From contig BCKC01000001.1 of the NCBI GenBank assembly GCA_001600455.1, positions 3,002,441-3,066,440 on the forward strand: 64,000 nt of DNA. The letters are read 5' to 3'. How positions within the stretch are numbered: the first letter of the stretch is position 1; every line of letters starts with the position of its first letter. The DNA comes from Endocalyx cinctus. Taxonomy: Eukaryota > Ascomycota > Sordariomycetes > Amphisphaeriales > Apiosporaceae. Under the pieces are notes generated by a model. That model was not told the DNA's origin, searched no databases, and saw only the letters and a program-made list of their open reading frames with translations. The translations under genes and the position numbers were made by a program. Positions 1-11,681 of this stretch are shown piece by piece.

Positions 1-510
1 GAACCTAATTGCCCGTATGCATTACGACTGGTGACGTTACAGATGGCGTGTAACCTATTCTCCAGTCCACTCTATCCGCACCAGATTCTCGATCATGCTC
101 CACTACGAGCGCCGATCACCCAGCTTATATCGACAAGTTTCCTCGACGATGATCATAATAGCGTACGGGTAGCAGCCTCATCCCTGCTTTATAATGTTGC
201 CTTAGCGAATAGTCATGGTAGGCAGAAAGGGACCGGAGATGCGTTGCCCGAGGAAGACCAGATCGAACTTGTCGCTTCGGTCTTGGAGGCCATCACGCAG
301 GAGGAATCTTCTAAGGAGGCTTTACATGGGATGCTGTTGGCGTTGGGACTCATGGCTTATTGTATGCCGATGGATGGCGAATTGATTGATCTTCTCAGGA
401 CGATGGATGCCCAAGGCACTGTGCTATCTAAGAAGAAGCAATTTCCCGACGAAGCACTTGTTAACGAGGTTGGAAACGAACTATTTGCTAAGGGTTTAGC
501 AAGGCAATAG
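1..510 (+). CDS. PUL-domain protein, C-terminal part (PPPDE/thioredoxin/PUL type), 5' truncated by window edge
   Basis: The reading frame is already open at base 1 and runs to a TAG at 508-510, so only the last 169 residues are present and the start lies outside the window. The visible part is a helical, armadillo-like array: ALRLVTLQMACNLFSSPLYP near the left edge, then SVRVAASSLLYNVALANS and a closing helix EALVNEVGNELFAKGL. This matches the PUL domain, known from Doa1/PLAA, where it binds Cdc48/p97, and from fungal proteins with a PPPDE (DeSI-like) peptidase, a thioredoxin fold and a C-terminal PUL. The wording of this segment is closest to the second group as I remember it, but the N-terminal domains that would decide are not here. 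No intron is needed in this part. A role in ubiquitin or SUMO removal is inferred from the family only. Confidence 0.75.
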   Translation, partial: EPNCPYALRLVTLQMACNLFSSPLYPHQILDHAPLRAPITQLISTSFLDDDHNSVRVAASSLLYNVALANSHGRQKGTGDALPEEDQIELVASVLEAITQEESSKEALHGMLLALGLMAYCMPMDGELIDLLRTMDAQGTVLSKKKQFPDEALVNEVGNELFAKGLARQ

Positions 511-1262
511 AATAGAATTAATAGAGAGCAGGTACCTAGGTACCGGTTCATTCGGTTGTACAATAGAGACTACCTACCGGTAGATAGCTTTAGACCTCTC
601 GGTAACCTACATTTTGTTATTAGTGTATGTAGTACACGTCCTCAACAGCCACAAAACGGGATCATCCTAGATGCTATATTTATTGTTTTGTTTCAGTGAC
701 TTTGTTTTTTTTTTTTTTTTTTGCTCATTACGTATTGTATGATTAAATTTTCATCCTTACTTTTCTTTCATCTCAGTACTCGGTCACTTTTTTTCCCCTC
801 CAAAGAGTAAGATTCATGATAGGATATTAATAGTATTGGATCTGACCCTTTCATAGATGAACATATTTGGTGGGGTTTATTCTAACATTCTGTTTCAATC
901 CTCTAAGAAACCTGGTAACAAAACGTGGGGTTTTACCATTTTTCGCCCTGACGCAATCGTCCAATTAAAACTACCTAGTACACCTTAGGACACTACTACC
1001 GTACCGTACACGTAGTCGCTACTGTAGCAACAGTGACCGGTAAGTAAATAAAGCCCCACTAAAATAATACGTCGTGCTACTAATCCTTTTAATTATAGCC
1101 ATGTATGGCATTCCATGTCTTCTCTATCATCGTCGGTATCGTGACCTCGTAAAGCAATTCTGTATTACGTTATATCGGACTGGAATGTTGATGTTGGTTC
1201 CCGTCCACGATCGACTGATATCAACAATTACTTCTATATCGACATCACCAAACAGTGAAATA
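511..1262. other. Intergenic, tandem genes
   Basis: This AT-rich spacer holds the 3' flank of the PUL gene and the promoter side of the kinesin gene. A 21-base T run sits at about 702-722. The ACCGGTAA/CCTAGGTACC-like short motifs are not organised into a repeat that I can support. No coding segment was recognised. Confidence 0.6.
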
Positions 1263-3179
1263 ATGAGGGCTAGTCTTGTGCGTTCTTCCGCTTCCACCCC
1301 ATCCCTTCGTTCTCGAGATGGTACTCTACCGCCTCATATCAGAATGGATGGTGGCGGGAATGTGCGAGTCGTCGTTCGGGTTCGAGCTTTCTTACCTAGA
1401 GGTATGTTATCGCAGCATCTATCTACTCCATATTTCCGCTGTTTTTCATATACGACTATCTTAATTATATGTATATTTGGCTAACAAGGTTTCTCTCATA
1501 TTGTCTTAGAGCTCAACCGAGGCGCGGAATGTTTGATCAGTATGGATCCGATCACCCAGATGACCACTTTGCACGTACCAAACGATGACGACCCCGCCAA
1601 TGCGAGAGCGAAGACCCGTAAAGTAATCGAGGAGAAATCTTTCACTTTCGACAACTCCTTCTGGAGTCACGACGTCGGTGACAACCACTACGCCCACCAA
1701 GAAGACGTATATAATAGCTTGGGAGAAGACTTTCTTGATCACAATTTTGAGGGTTACCACACCTGTATTTTCGCATATGGACAAACCGGTTCGGGGAAGT
1801 CGTATACTATGATGGGCACGCAAGAGCAACCTGGTCTCATCCCGCGTACATGCGAGGACCTGTTTCAACGTATCGAGGCTGCACAAAACGAGACCCCAAA
1901 TATCTCATACCACGTCCGAGTTTCTTACTTCGAAGTCTACAACGAGCATGTCCGCGATCTGCTCGTCCCCGTCGTGCCCAGCCAAGCTCCTTACTACTTG
2001 AAGATCCGCGAGTCGCCCACCGAGGGCCCTTACGTCAAGGATCTCACCGAAGTGCCCGTGCGCAACTTCGGCGAGATCCTTCGCCACATGAAGGCCGGAG
2101 ATGCCAGCCGCACTACGGCTAGCACCAAGATGAACGACACGAGTAGTCGAAGTCACGCCGTGTTCACTATCATGCTAAAGCAGATCCATCACGATATGGA
2201 GACGGACGAGACTACGGAGAGGAGCTCGCGTATCCGACTCGTCGATCTGGCTGGTAGCGAGAGGGCAAAATCCACAGAAGCGACGGGAGCTCGACTCCGA
2301 GAAGGAAGTAATATCAACAAGTCTCTAACAACACTTGGCCGTGTTATTGCCGCTTTGGCAGATCCTAAACAAAACCGCCCGGGCAAGCGAAATCGAGACA
2401 TTGTACCATATCGAGATTCTATCCTCACCTGGCTTCTGAAAGACTCCCTAGGCGGTAACAGCAAGACAGCCATGATTGCATGTATCGCACCGTCGGACTA
2501 CGAAGAGACTCTGTCGACGTTGCGATACGCGGACCAAGCCAAGCGTATCCGCACCCGCGCCGTCGTCAACCAGGACCACATCAGCACGGCCGAGAGGGAC
2601 GCGCAGATTACGGCGATGGCGGAGGAGATCCGGCTGCTGCAGCTCTCGGTATCGGACTCGCGTCGCCGCGAGAAGGACGCCAAGGAGAGCGAGGAGAGGC
2701 TAGAAGAGTACCAGAACCGGGTCGCGGCCATGCAGCGGATGATGGAGGAGCGCAGCCTCGTGGCCGAGGGCAAGATCCGCAGCCTGCAGACGGAGAACGA
2801 GGCGCTGAGGCTCCACCTCAAGCTCGCCCTCGAGAGCCTCAAGAACCCGATCCCGGAGGTCGTCGTCAGGAAGGCGTCCGAACCCCCGGCGGACGGCCCC
2901 GAAGCCGACCAGGAGAACGTCGAGCCGGCGTCGAAGGACGGCCGACGCGAGAGTCTGGTCGACGAGGCTTATTACGACGACGAGGACTACGACGACGACG
3001 CCGACGACGACGCGGGGTACCTGTCGGAAGGGTACGACGACAGGGCGGACGAGATGCAGGATCACATGGACGACTTGCTGAAGGACCTTACCATGTTCCG
3101 ACGAAAAATCGTTGACGACAAGGATCGGTTCCTTGATCAGGTTCAGCGGGAGCCGCTAGGTGTTCGGACCAACATCTGA
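1263..3179 (+). CDS. Short kinesin-3 family motor (UncB/NcKin3-like)
   Basis: Plus-end-directed microtubule motor. Two exons, 1263..1401 and 1510..3179, give 602 residues. The 108-base intron (GTATGT to CTTAG) splits a Glu codon and joins VVRVRAFLPR to ELNRGAECL. The motor core shows the P-loop GQTGSGKS, switch I NDTSSRSH and switch II DLAGSERA, followed by LRYADQAKRIR and then a neck and coiled coil (about residues 405-490). Beyond that is a very acidic stretch ending MFRRKIVDDKDRFLDQV. No FHA, long stalk or PH domain follows, so this is not the large cargo kinesin Unc104/UncA but the short fungal kinesin-3 class. An alternative start at 1344 (MDGGGN) would give 575 residues; the first in-frame ATG after the upstream stop region was preferred, weakly. 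It is convergent with the JMJD7-like gene. Confidence 0.88.
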
Positions 3180-3818
3180 GATAAACAGTTTTTAATGTCT
3201 CACTCAGACTTGACTTTTCAGTCTCACGTATAGTCTCAAAAACGATTTGTGGGGGGTTAACTACGTAATCCTTTGCATAGGTAACCCACCCACACCTATA
3301 CAATTTATGTACGACAACATTTTCATTACACGGAGGAAGCTTAGGTGTTTGGAGTCTGGATTACGAAATACCTTTGGATGGTTGGACAAGAGAAGCATGA
3401 GTTGATTGATTAAACGACCGCGTGATGGAAAAGAGCTGCCAATCATAAATTCTGGCGACCGGAACCGATACTGTTTCAAATGTGCCAAATTGATATTCTG
3501 ACTTCAACACCTTTTTTTTTTTTTTTTTTTTTTTTTCTTACGGCCGAGTTGTCATGGTTTCTTTTTCCTATAGTTAGAATGTACGAATGCATGAATGAAA
3601 TAATAATATACTTCAAGTAATAACAACTTACTATGGTGGCATAACCGAGGGAGGTTTTCCTCCGGGCGTTTTGATCCCGTTGGCTTTTGTTCGTATAATA
3701 CTATTATTCAACGACTTTTTATCTAACCTGTACCCCTAAGCTCTTTACAGCCGTGAACGATGACATCCTACGAGATGGATGAGACCCAGCAACCTTGTCG
3801 ATGATAGTGGTACAAATA
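3180..3818. other. Convergent intergenic spacer
   Basis: Shared 3' flank of the kinesin and JMJD7-like genes. It contains a T run of about 26 bases at 3512-3537, a candidate poly(A)/terminator-side element for the minus-strand gene or simply a homopolymer. No gene was recognised. Confidence 0.6.
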
Positions 3819-5238
3819 TCACGTTGCCTTTCTTTTATCATATTGATTGACGTCTCGGACGAAAGTAGTGAGCGGGTATAACGGCCCGCTGAAGTCCATG
3901 TCATACCTTCGAAATTAAGAAGCATTTAATTTAGTGTCACGTTTCGCTCCTCTTTCCTGTATCCAGAAATGACGAACTCACCAGTAATTGACAGCGACAC
4001 ATATGCCTTCTTCGGAGCAAGACTGTGAAACTTTGTGATACCTATAATTTTTGTTTTGGTTATAGTTTAGTAATACCGATGAAATGATTGGCTGGGTTCC
4101 TTGCCGCCCCTAGCATGAGTAACAACGAGATGGTGAAACAAAAGGAAAAGGGAAAACGTCATAAAGAAAAGCAGTATGTCTTACCACATGGCGGGTAGAT
4201 ACAACATATCTCCCGGATCCAGCGTTACTTTCATAGGGACGGCCAGGTGCGAGTACCGCGTCGCGAACGCCGAGGAGGGGCCGTCGTCCGGGTCCCAGGT
4301 CGCGAACGGGACGTCATCGCCGTCCGAATCGAGCCGGAGCTCTAGGGTTCTCTTTAAATTATCCGTTTTACCTTCTCCTCCCTCTGCGGATATAGAAGAA
4401 ATGGTGGTAGGAGCGTACGTGGCCGGCTTTAACCTTTGCTCGTTGACGCAGGGCTGGCAGTGCGGCGGCAGGAGGACAAAGTGCTTGCGTCCGGCCACCT
4501 GGACGTACACGTTCTCGTAGTTGTCCCGATGCAAGGCCGTGACGGATCGCGAGTTGCCGATCCACAGGTTGATCGCTTCGGGGGACCGGCCGTCTAGCGC
4601 GATGCGCGCGAAGGCGATGTCCGGTTGCACCTCGTCGAAGAGCGTGGAGTATTCGTGGCGTAAGTTATCATTTTCTACAGTAGTAATACGATTGGTTTTT
4701 TTCTCTTGTTATTTAATCTCTTGTGGAATTTATTTTCGTGGAGAGATCATATATTCAAATAGATTGATTACCTACGTGTCTGGGCGTATCTGACCTCACC
4801 CATCGTCTTTTCCCCTTCATCCCCTTGCTTTTCCTGCCGTATCACGTACTCCAGAAACTCGCTAAATTCCTGGTCCTCCTCGTGAGGTTTAGCGAATAGT
4901 AAGAGTGGCCGTCCCTCTTCTCCCTCTTCTTTCTCCTTACCCGTCTCTCGCGTCTCGTCGGGGGATCGGGACGGAGTCCACCAGGTCGGCGCATCTGCGT
5001 TTCCGAACGGCGTCACGGCGACGTTCACGCGCTGGCCCTCGAGCGCGGATCGTAGGTAGGAGGGATCTCCCCACCGCCTCGTCGCGGCCCAGTTCCTCGC
5101 GCCGCCGCGGATCACGAAGGGCGTGTTGCGCGCTACGTAGCGCATAAACCCCAGCGGACTCGGTTCCGAAGTCAACTCTTCGACGCGAGACGAGTTTAGC
5201 TCGTTGTAATTTGTTATCAGTTCTGAAATGGGATCCAT
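3819..5238 (-). CDS. JmjC/cupin_8 hydroxylase, JMJD7-like
   Basis: Fe(II)/2-oxoglutarate oxygenase. The best match is JMJD7, whose animal member hydroxylates lysine on the translation GTPases DRG1/2. Four exons are read on the minus strand: 5238..4776, 4674..4185, 4041..3982 and 3906..3819 (366 residues). Each junction restores conserved text: YAQT/QNDNLRHEY, LPAMW/YHKVSQ, AVNYW/YDMDFSGP. The iron ligands are visible as HRD (within ALHRDNYENVY) and the distal His of MWYHKVSQ; the fold start is FVIRGGARNW. Two charged inserts, one Glu-rich (about residues 95-115) and one Asp/Glu-rich before the last strand, enlarge it beyond the roughly 316-residue animal protein. It ends with a short Lys/Arg tail after FVRDVNQYD. 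Substrate assignment is by family only. Confidence 0.85.
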
Positions 5239-6638
5239 CTTGCTAAATTCAGATAGTGTTTTTTTTTTCCCTTTTGTATTATTTTAGTAATTTTCTTTTT
5301 TTTTTTTAAAACTTTCTTTTAGAAATTATGGTGTCTAACGGAATAGCCTCGCTTGTTTTTCCCACAATGTAACAACTCCCCCTTAAATTATTCATTTGCG
5401 CTTAGTACTTTATCCCGTCTTTCCTAACCTATCTGCCAGCGTCTGCCTACGTACTACGCACTACTGTAAGTAAATTGTAAGTCTTCATACAAACTCCACC
5501 CCAGCAAAGATAGCAACGACGACTATGACATGAAAAAGTTTATAAAAGAATTAACGTATTTTAATTATCCCGATATTCGTCACGGACTTCGATCTACCTA
5601 CTAGTACCTAGGAGTCATTTAATGTAAAATTAGATTCAATTTGGTTGTAAAGAGAACGAAAAAGGAAAACCATTCCCAAATGGGGTTTGTATGGGTACAT
5701 TTGGGGAGACCCTGTCAGTAGTATCGAGTCCAACGGGCGGCGTAACCAATTGGAAGACATCGTGTTGGATCATTAAACGGAAAATGACCTGATTCTCTCC
5801 TTGTATGTCAGCTCGATCAGGTGTTTTTTGATGGATGTGCTGGAAGCAGGAGGCCTATTGTTGTTATATATAAAACCCACTCAGCACTTGCCATTATGGA
5901 GGATATATAGATTCGCGGCGATGAGTTACATCATAACTTGCTCATATTCTCGAAGCTTCAAATATAAATTGCACGACGATTCCCACCTCTCTACGTTGCA
6001 CGCTTAAACCGATTTACTCCTCCTCCGGTTATTCTGCACCTCACGATTTACCTATTGCCCCAGATTACCGAATTTACGCTGACAACACAAGAAACTGACT
6101 ACCAAGGCTGACGATGAATTTTGTCTTTGGGAAAATAAGCTAGTGAATTCTACGGTTCATTCTGAGTATATATGCAGATACGAGGGAAATTCGCCTCCCA
6201 AGAAGACGGAACTACGCAGATCGCTCACCGACACCAGAGTCGACATCCTTTTTTCCCCCTTCTCTCCATCGAGGGAAAAAAAAAAGAGTTAAGCAGCAAA
6301 TATGGCGCTATACCGTTTCAAAACACCGTGAAAGAAAGGAAGGGTATAAATCCGCTAAAAATGATTTGATTGCATACAAAAGTCTAGTCACAAAAAGTTT
6401 CAAGACTCGAAACTCTTGGGTGTTAGAGAGGTACGGGGAAGATCGACGATTTCGTTAACTTTGCCTGTATTAGTAAAAGCCGCTCTCAGACCCCTTTCAA
6501 ATTTGCATTTTCATTCATGGGATGTGGGGGGACTAGAAGGGGGGATGGTCGACTAGGTGTTCGGTAAACTCGGAAAACTCCTCGGGCAAATGGATATCAA
6601 AACACTTCGACGCTTCTGCCGAGCCGAAACACAACATC

Positions 6639-6775
6639 TGGCCGTTAAAAAATGCAGAAGAGAGAGAGGAAAAAAAGAGCATTTACTATTGAGAGAGAGA
6701 AAAAAAGAGATGCAAAGATATCGAGGGAAGATAAAAAAAAGAAGAAGAAAAAGAAAAAAAAAAAAAGAGAGGTAG
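6639..6775. repeat. Purine-rich low-complexity tract
   Basis: About 135 bases made almost only of A and G on the plus strand, with AGAGAG, GAAGAA and A-runs. Frames crossing it on both strands are Lys/Glu/Arg or Phe/Leu strings and are artefacts of composition. It lies in the shared promoter region of the JMJD7-like and SCAP genes and may exclude nucleosomes. Confidence 0.7.
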
Positions 6776-7479
6776 GTAAAAGGGTATCATCACCATACGT
6801 CTCTATACTTACATATAGATATCCGTTGGTTGGTTGACACACCCATATTAGGTCCACGGGTACATACCTACAGTGGACATCCATACTACAGGTTTGTGAC
6901 TTTCTCTTTCAAGGGTTTTCTTAGGGGGGTTACACGCATTCTACGGTAACGTAACAGAACTAATGCCTACTAACATAGTAGATTTAGCAAGTGCTAGGTC
7001 TATTTTAGAGAATTATTGTGGTGGCGATTCGTGTTTCTCCAAAGTTCTAGGCCTCTGGGTCTCCTTAAGTTCCTTAAGCCCAACCCTCTTTTAGCTTGTT
7101 AGCTTGTTCTTCTTATTTCAATTTGTTATGGCGGCTGTGTGTACCTTTTTGGTAGTACCCAATTTTTACTTCAGCTATCAACTTTCCCTGTAACATCAAG
7201 TGGATGTTCAGCAATCCTCAGCGTATGATTACAGGTACTGTTCTCTGTTCTTCTTCACTTTACGTGATAAATTAATACGTACGGAGTACATGGATGGCAA
7301 GTCTTGCCTAGCATCCTAGATGGCCTAGAATTGCACTATTGATTCCCATACCTGGTTCAGTTGTTCCATCGCTTCAGTACCCAACTCGACAACTCGCCAA
7401 CCCGATTCTGCAATCTTTCGTCCATCTTTGTCGTCTCATCATCGCCTCTCTCTCACTAGATGTCTTAACCTTGACGTGG

Positions 7480-7545
7480 ATGATTTCGACTTGTCAATCG
7501 CCCAACGCAATTAATCATCACTCTCTTTCGTTATTGTGCTTTTAA
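7480..7545 (+). promoter_or_regulatory. Possible upstream ORF in the SCAP leader
   Basis: An ATG at 7480 opens a 21-codon frame closed by TAA at 7543-7545. A two-codon frame, ATG TCT TAA, lies just before it at about 7459. Both sit in the pyrimidine-rich stretch that resembles a transcribed leader of the SCAP gene starting at 7859. Whether the transcript begins upstream of them is not known, so this is a proposal only. Confidence 0.25.
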
Positions 7546-7858
7546 TATTGCACTTGATATCACACTTCCTTTAAACGCCCGGTATTAACTAATCTGTTTT
7601 ATTGAGACACTCGTCCGGATCTATTAATGCGGGATACGAGTGACAATTAATTAAACTCTGCGCCATTCTTACACCCCCCTCTATTATCTCGACAACTTCA
7701 CACCATCGAAAACGTTCTCTTTATCGATCCGATATATCTTGAAATTATGTGCCGCTCATGCTTCTTTACGACGGCCCCTTGCGTCAACTCGACATAAACC
7801 GATATACGTTTGATATACCGAGTCTAGCATCACCGTCTAAACCGTTTTTTATTTGAGA

Positions 7859-10800
7859 ATGATTTGGTATCTTCTCTACCCTTTCAGAGGGTACGCTCTG
7901 CATTTCCATGTTTCCCCTCTTGATCATCGCTTACGATTGTTATTAACTCTCGCATTCTAGAACCACAGAGGTTCCCGTATTAGGCCCGTCGCATCCGATA
8001 CGCAGCGCGTTCTCACGATACGGAAGACATGCTGCTAGCCATGTGGTCACCACCTTATTAATATCCGTCGCAGTCGCCGCAACTTTGATTTATCCATTCC
8101 CCTTTCTCTATACCAACGATTTTACCAACGGCGCGTCCAACTTGCCTCATCATGTCTGGACTGACGCTCAACCTCTCGAGGAGAGGTACGACGTATTTGA
8201 GCCTGATGTAATTATGCGCTCAATATGGATTCACGGCAGTTATTTCAAAGCTCTTGACAAGGAGGTTTTACTGGGCGCCCTCGAACTTCAAGATGAATTA
8301 CTTGGTCCGACTATCGATTTCAATCCTCGCCAGCCGCCGACGACCAGTAACAGTAGTCTGGACTTGTACGATTGGACAAATGGGGATTTTTCACCGAGAC
8401 AGCGTGATTCATTTCATGCTATTAACGGACTTAATAACCAGTCCTGGTTTTTTCATTCTCCACTTCAATACTGGTCCTGTTGTTCCGAGGTCATCGAAGC
8501 AGACGAGAATATTCTCGCAACCGTGAATAAGAGGAAAAATCAACCTACCTCGGTCAACGTGACCCTGCGTCACTCGATCGTCTTCAGTGGGAAACGCTTT
8601 GAAGATCGTAGACTCGTCGCTGCCGATGCTTTGGTTATTACACTGGTTCATCTTCGAGACTCTCCTATCGGCCAACTATGGCAGGAACGTGCCCGGAGAC
8701 TTGCCGAGAGGATGACGAACAAGTGGAAAGTGATCGCCCCTCAGGATGACAGAATCGGCCAATTATACGAATTCCAGTTCCGTCCCATGTCAACCCAGGA
8801 TGCCCTTCTCTTAAGCACCGCATACGCACTGGTCATAATCTATTTCTTAACGAGTTTGTCCAAGATACCGGCGGTGAAATCTAAGATCGGACTAATGATC
8901 ACCGTTATCGCCCAGATTATTCTTTCTATCATGTCTAGCTTTACCCTGTGCGCAATTTTCAAGATCGACTTGTCCCGGATACCCCGCCTGGGATACCCTG
9001 TCGTTATTTTCTCGATGAGTCTCGAGAACATATTCCGACTGATCAATGCTGTGATTCTCACGCCATCCGAAGATAGCACAAGTAACAGAATAGGCCACGC
9101 TTTCGGAGAAACAGCTCATACTGCCGTTGCTAGTGTCGTTCAGAACCTTCTCATTCTATTGGGCTTATCAAAGCTAGTATCACCCGGAGTGTCGGCATTC
9201 TGTGTCTTCGCAGCTATTGCTCTAGTCTTTGACTTCTTTTACCTCTCGACATTCTTCCTTTCAGTGCTTAGTGTTGATGTGAGGAGGACGGAGTTGAGTG
9301 ATGCCCTCGCGAAAGCATCTATTCGCACTCGACGATCTCCTTCTGAAATCCGACGCCGCCAAACCTGGATGGATGCCATGCTCCAAGGCAAAATTGCCAT
9401 GTCTACCCGTATCGCTGGCACCATTGTGATGATCGGGTTCGTTCTCATCGCTCAATGGCACTTTTTTGAGAATGAGAGTATCACCACTTCCCTGGGTCAT
9501 CTATCACATATCACTCCTAAATATAAAGACCTGAGCCCGGCTCGGTCATCTCTTCTCGTTGATATTCATCAAGCCAGAAGTCCAACCTCGTGGTTACGCA
9601 TGCAGGATCATGAAACCGCCCGGGAAGTCATCCATGTAGTGAAGCCTAACGCTCACAGTTACGTCGCGAAGGTATTCGAGCCTTACGTATTTGTATTGAA
9701 GGGATCTGATCGGATGCTTTCCACTCATGAAAGACTCTTTCTCCCAGCCGTTTACGATTTTGCACGTCATCAATCGGCTTCTTTTATAGTTACCGTACTC
9801 GTAGTTGCCGCTTGCGTTCGTCTTCTGATGAACTATCTCCTGTGGGATCAGTTTTCCGACACGGCGGCAGCGAGTCCTTCGGGAAGCACCTCTCAACTCA
9901 CAGTCAAGACTTTGAATAGAGGTCACGCACTGGATGTGGCCGTGATGACGGCTTCTTCTGCTGGTCATCTCGTTTCCATTGGACTGGACCGAATCATTCG
10001 AATATGGGAGATGAAGTCTGGCGGTACAAGTTATGTACTAAGTGAAGATGGCGAAGGTATCCCCTTCCCTATATTAGCGATGTGCATCGACGACGACTCT
10101 CAGTGGCTAGCACTGTTAACCGTTCGCCGCGTACTGCTTTGGAATCTCGTGGACCATCGCTGGGGTCCTTCGATTCGGGTTGAAACAGACCGGCATCGAC
10201 CTGAGGCGTTTTTCTTCAGTTACGATGATGTGGTCGCTATTCCTCCTTTAATCATCATCAGGCGAGATGGGACACTGACAGAACTGCGAGTTGACACGGC
10301 AGAGTCCAGTAACTTTTCTATTGCCGACGAGAGTGTGCTTGTATCCGTCGATGCACTCACGGAGAAAGGTATGTTATGTTAGTCCGGTAAATTTCTCGAC
10401 ATTAAAACGCTGACAATGATTCAGGCTTCTCCCCAACCATCATGACCGCAAATCGGGAGGGTGAAATACATATTGTCACACAAGAGGGTCCAAATTGGAA
10501 CTCTAATATTCTTAACATGCCCCGGCCAATTGATCGAGAATTTACCTCGATCAAGGCCTTACGCGAACTGGGGTTCTTTCTTATAGTTCGCCCTAATTCA
10601 GTGGACCTGATAGACGCCCATATCCACCGGGTGATCTACACGTTCAAGGTTGATCCCATCCAAGCAAAGAGCCTAAAATGCTTTCATTCGAGGCCCCGAA
10701 AAATGCGCTGTGGTTCAAGCGCTCTGTGGAGTTTTACTCTCGCCTACAATAATGCTTATACACGTGACCTCGTGGTACAGACTTATAGTCCCCAAAACGA

Positions 10801-11524
10801 GGGAGAATCCTTGTGTTTCTGTCCCCCAGACGCTCCTACGCGGAAAACATGTTGTCCTTGGAGACGAGCAAAAGAAACTAGGCGTGTCATCAAGAATCCT
10901 GGACTTTGGGATGCGCTGCCATCGGGTATAATGGTCGGTATAAGGAAGAAACCTGCGGATAAGTACCGCCAACAAACCCAATCGAGCTGCTGTGCTTCGG
11001 AGAATAAACAGCAAAACGGCCTCAGGAGGCGGCGTCAAAGCATGTCTCGGCCAACAACGGAGCTCCACGCTGCCGTCGCTACACAAAATAACTGGCAAGT
11101 ATGGATGTTCTCCCACTTCGGAGAGCAGGAGAGCTGGGAGACGGCACCGCTGTGCGAGCCAGATATGGAGGACGACGGGCACCTTTTCGTGACGCACCTC
11201 GGACCTATGGCTCACGTGGGACGTTCAAGCGTGGCGGTCGGGTTGAGTAACGTAATCAAATATATTCGAATCGGGCATGGCCAGGAGAGATTTGAGACAG
11301 AAGACGAATTCTACTCACATCCGGGCGAAGGTATGATGCCGGCAGTGAGCGGTCGTCGACGTGCTAAGGGGCCTGCGACATCGACTCAAAGCTCAGGCCC
11401 TCCTTCGGTCTCGGCTTCTTCGGCTAGCTCGACGACAAGAAGTAGCAAACCAAGCAGTAGACCTAAGATTCTCTGCGATTGCGGAGACCACGGGAAGCCG
11501 AAGCTGATGGGGAAAAGCACTTGA
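7859..11524 (+). CDS. SREBP cleavage-activating protein SCAP (sterol sensor)
   Basis: Polytopic ER protein that senses sterols and escorts the SREBP transcription factor to the Golgi for activation. Exons 7859..7890, 7961..10368 and 10425..11524 give 1179 residues. The first exon is only 32 bases (MIWYLLYPFRG) and its phase joins exactly to TTEVPVLGPSHP. A membrane helix (about residues 39-60, ending YPFPFLYT) precedes a lumenal loop. A sterol-sensing domain of several helices follows (about 290-450), ending in ELSDAL at about 454-459, equivalent to the MELADL motif by which animal SCAP binds Sec24. A further helix near 610 leads to a C-terminal WD40-type region starting at GHALDVAVM and RIIRIWEM. 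The last 60 residues are Ser-rich with a CDCGDHGK end. Loss of the first exon would remove the true N-terminus; the open frame alone has no good ATG. Confidence 0.9.
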
Positions 11525-11663
11525 TACCATTTTCGTTATGATTTTATTCACTAAAAGGCTCGGATATTTATGTTCTTTTTAAAACCCCAGGGAAGGGTAT
11601 TTTAGAGCGGGTCAATGGAATTCAACAGGATAAGGCAATGGCTAAGGAAAGGATAGGAAAGAT

Positions 11664-11681
11664 GGGGGGGGGGGGGGGGGG
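11664..11681. repeat. G18 homopolymer
   Basis: Eighteen consecutive G on the plus strand about 140 bases after the SCAP stop. On the transcript strand it could form a G-quadruplex or a polymerase pause. The exact length should be regarded as uncertain because such runs are error-prone in sequencing. Confidence 0.8.

Larger units (their letters stand above)
5239..7858. other. Long intergenic region upstream of both flanking genes
   Basis: Spacer of 2.6 kb between the divergently transcribed JMJD7-like and SCAP genes. The left part is AT-rich with poly-T and poly-A runs. From about 7330 it becomes pyrimidine-rich with many CAACTCG/CTCTC words, as in a transcribed leader of SCAP. No coding segment longer than short chance frames was recognised. 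Confidence 0.55.

Noticed and set aside
2480..3115. 211-codon frame overlapping the kinesin tail
   Set aside because: Arg/Gly/Pro-rich product of GC-rich sequence in a shifted frame; the kinesin frame explains the region.
6557..6884. Lys/Glu/Arg and Phe/Leu frames near 6.6-6.9 kb
   Set aside because: They are translations of a purine-rich low-complexity tract on both strands.
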